The position numbers were made by a program, and so were the translations under genes. A stretch of 64,000 nt of DNA from Phascolomyces articulosus (Eukaryota; Mucoromycota; Mucoromycetes; Mucorales; Lichtheimiaceae), in the NCBI GenBank assembly GCA_025677815.1, contig JAIXMP010000014.1:868001-932000 (forward strand), in the 5' to 3' direction. Under the pieces are notes generated by a model. That model did no database searches, had not been told where the DNA came from, and saw nothing but the letters and a program-made list of their open reading frames with translations. Below are positions 63,001-64,000 of the stretch, piece after piece; the first letter of the stretch is position 1; each line of letters starts with the position of its first letter.

Positions 63001-64000
63001 GTATTTACTATACAACAAAAAAAAAGCAACGAGGGAGGGCATCAAAGTATTAAATCTATTTACAAACAGCATTGCGATTTTGAATAGCTATTCATGGCTA
63101 TAAGCTTTGAAGATGCATTTCATAGGAAAAACAAATGAAGTTACTATATCCCAGATTCAATGAAAATGAGCTTTAATAAGTCCATCGTTGTATTGGGTAC
63201 GATTCAGTGCTAGATATGGAACTTCTTATTACCCATACCGAATTTTAGTAATATCTAAATATTTTACTGAGAAATGCAACCATACAACTCATTTGTATAA
63301 GTCCCTATTGTAGCTATTATTATCTATCAGTTAAGCAACCGACATTGAAGAAAAGGGCATTTACATAGTATTCATCTTGCCTGATCATGAATAAACGATA
63401 TGTTCAGTGAAATTTACAACAAAATTTCAAGAGAATGTTGTTTTCATCATGAAAAGCAACCAACAATATCAGGTAGAATGCAACGACTCTCTATCTTCCA
63501 CATTTATTTTATAGAAATTAGAGATAAAAGATTTTATTTGTTTTTCTATTATTATTATTTTTACTGACGAGTATTTTATTTATGTACCAAATGAATAAAA
63601 AATGTCTTACTTATCCATTATCTAAGTTGGATAGACTGAAATATATATATTTTTTTTTAAAAAAAAAAATTGCATTACCTTGTTACGATCACTAATAATA
63701 GTAATAGTAAATGTTAACTTTACGCAACCTCCATCTTAAACTTTTATGATATGACTCTGTTCTTTTTTGTTTTGTCACTGCTTTATTTTTTGATCACTAC
63801 GCAGCGAAATTATTCACAAGATGTGGGAGATAGAGTATCCTAACCGCTTGAAAGGGAATAGATATATATAATAACCAATTTAAGCCTATCTTGAATTGTA
63901 AATAATTAAATGAATAATTTCTTTTTTATCCACTAATTTCTTTTTCTTTCTCTTTTTTTTTTGTTTTTTTTATTTATTTTTTGTTCTATATTACTACATA
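60071..64000. other. 3.9-kb region without a supported gene
   Basis: AT-rich. The promoter side of the Myb/SANT-like gene is at the left. There is a long A tract (about 60512-60531) followed by a perfect 8-bp inverted repeat TGAGGTCA/TGACCTCA near 60534-60565, and TTA/ATT microsatellites near 61175. Frames at 60899-61162 and 62799-63053 are AT-driven and without domains. The window ends inside this region. Confidence 0.45.

Noticed and set aside
62799..63053. 84-codon plus-strand frame
   Set aside because: No domain, overlaps an opposite-strand frame and lies in a region without other gene signals.

Overview
The window is nuclear DNA of a filamentous fungus, almost certainly an early-diverging one (Mucoromycota, most likely Mucorales). 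The signs are a GPI-anchored CotH-family surface protein, dense short GT-AG introns (about 50-250 nt), very AT-rich intergenic DNA full of poly-T/poly-A runs, and core histone genes without introns in a cluster. I place it no finer than the order. Gene models were built by hand from splice signals. For each complete model I checked that the summed exon length is a multiple of three and that the intron phases agree.

Layout. 1-7.8 kb: a 5'-truncated CotH gene (+), then three minus-strand genes: a GLTSCR1/BICRA-domain protein and two small coiled-coil proteins I do not recognise. 7.8-13.6 kb: a repeat region in which a ~1.36-kb unit (8508-9868) recurs as an interrupted copy (10913-13602). Copy B carries two insertions, and copy A supplies the empty sites. 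One insertion looks like an 832-bp solo LTR. 14.1-15.2 kb: a mitochondrial DNAJC28-domain (DUF1992) protein. 15.8-17.9 kb: a decayed MULE-type transposase gene. 19.8-35.1 kb: a housekeeping block with transaldolase (-), peroxisomal-type acyl-CoA thioesterase (+), Ras GTPase (+), an unrecognised Gln/Ser-rich protein (+), proteasome subunit Rpn9 (+) and dihydroxy-acid dehydratase (-). 35.1-43.1 kb: an 8-kb AT-rich gene desert with repeat traces. 43.1-51.7 kb: a DNAJC17/Cwc23-like J-protein (-), an arrestin-like protein (+) and an RBM5/RBM10-like splicing factor (+). 52-58 kb: a core histone cluster with H2B (one intron, -), H3 (-)/H4 (+) and H2A (-)/H2B (+). 58.6-60.1 kb: a Myb/SANT-like (trihelix-type) protein (-). 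60.1-64 kb: no supported gene.

Themes. The H3/H4 and H2A/H2B pairs are divergent, and each shares one promoter region. All four of these genes have a TATA-like box about 100 bp before the ATG, and both shared regions are rich in CGCG-type boxes (ACGCGT, TTTCGCG), consistent with MBF/E2F-like S-phase control. The extra H2B differs by having an intron and lacking these boxes. I found no tRNA, rRNA, CRISPR array or secondary-metabolite cluster. The least explained parts are the nested repeats at 8.5-13.6 kb, the two tandem coiled-coil genes and the 235-residue Gln-rich protein. I see no clearly new multi-gene system.
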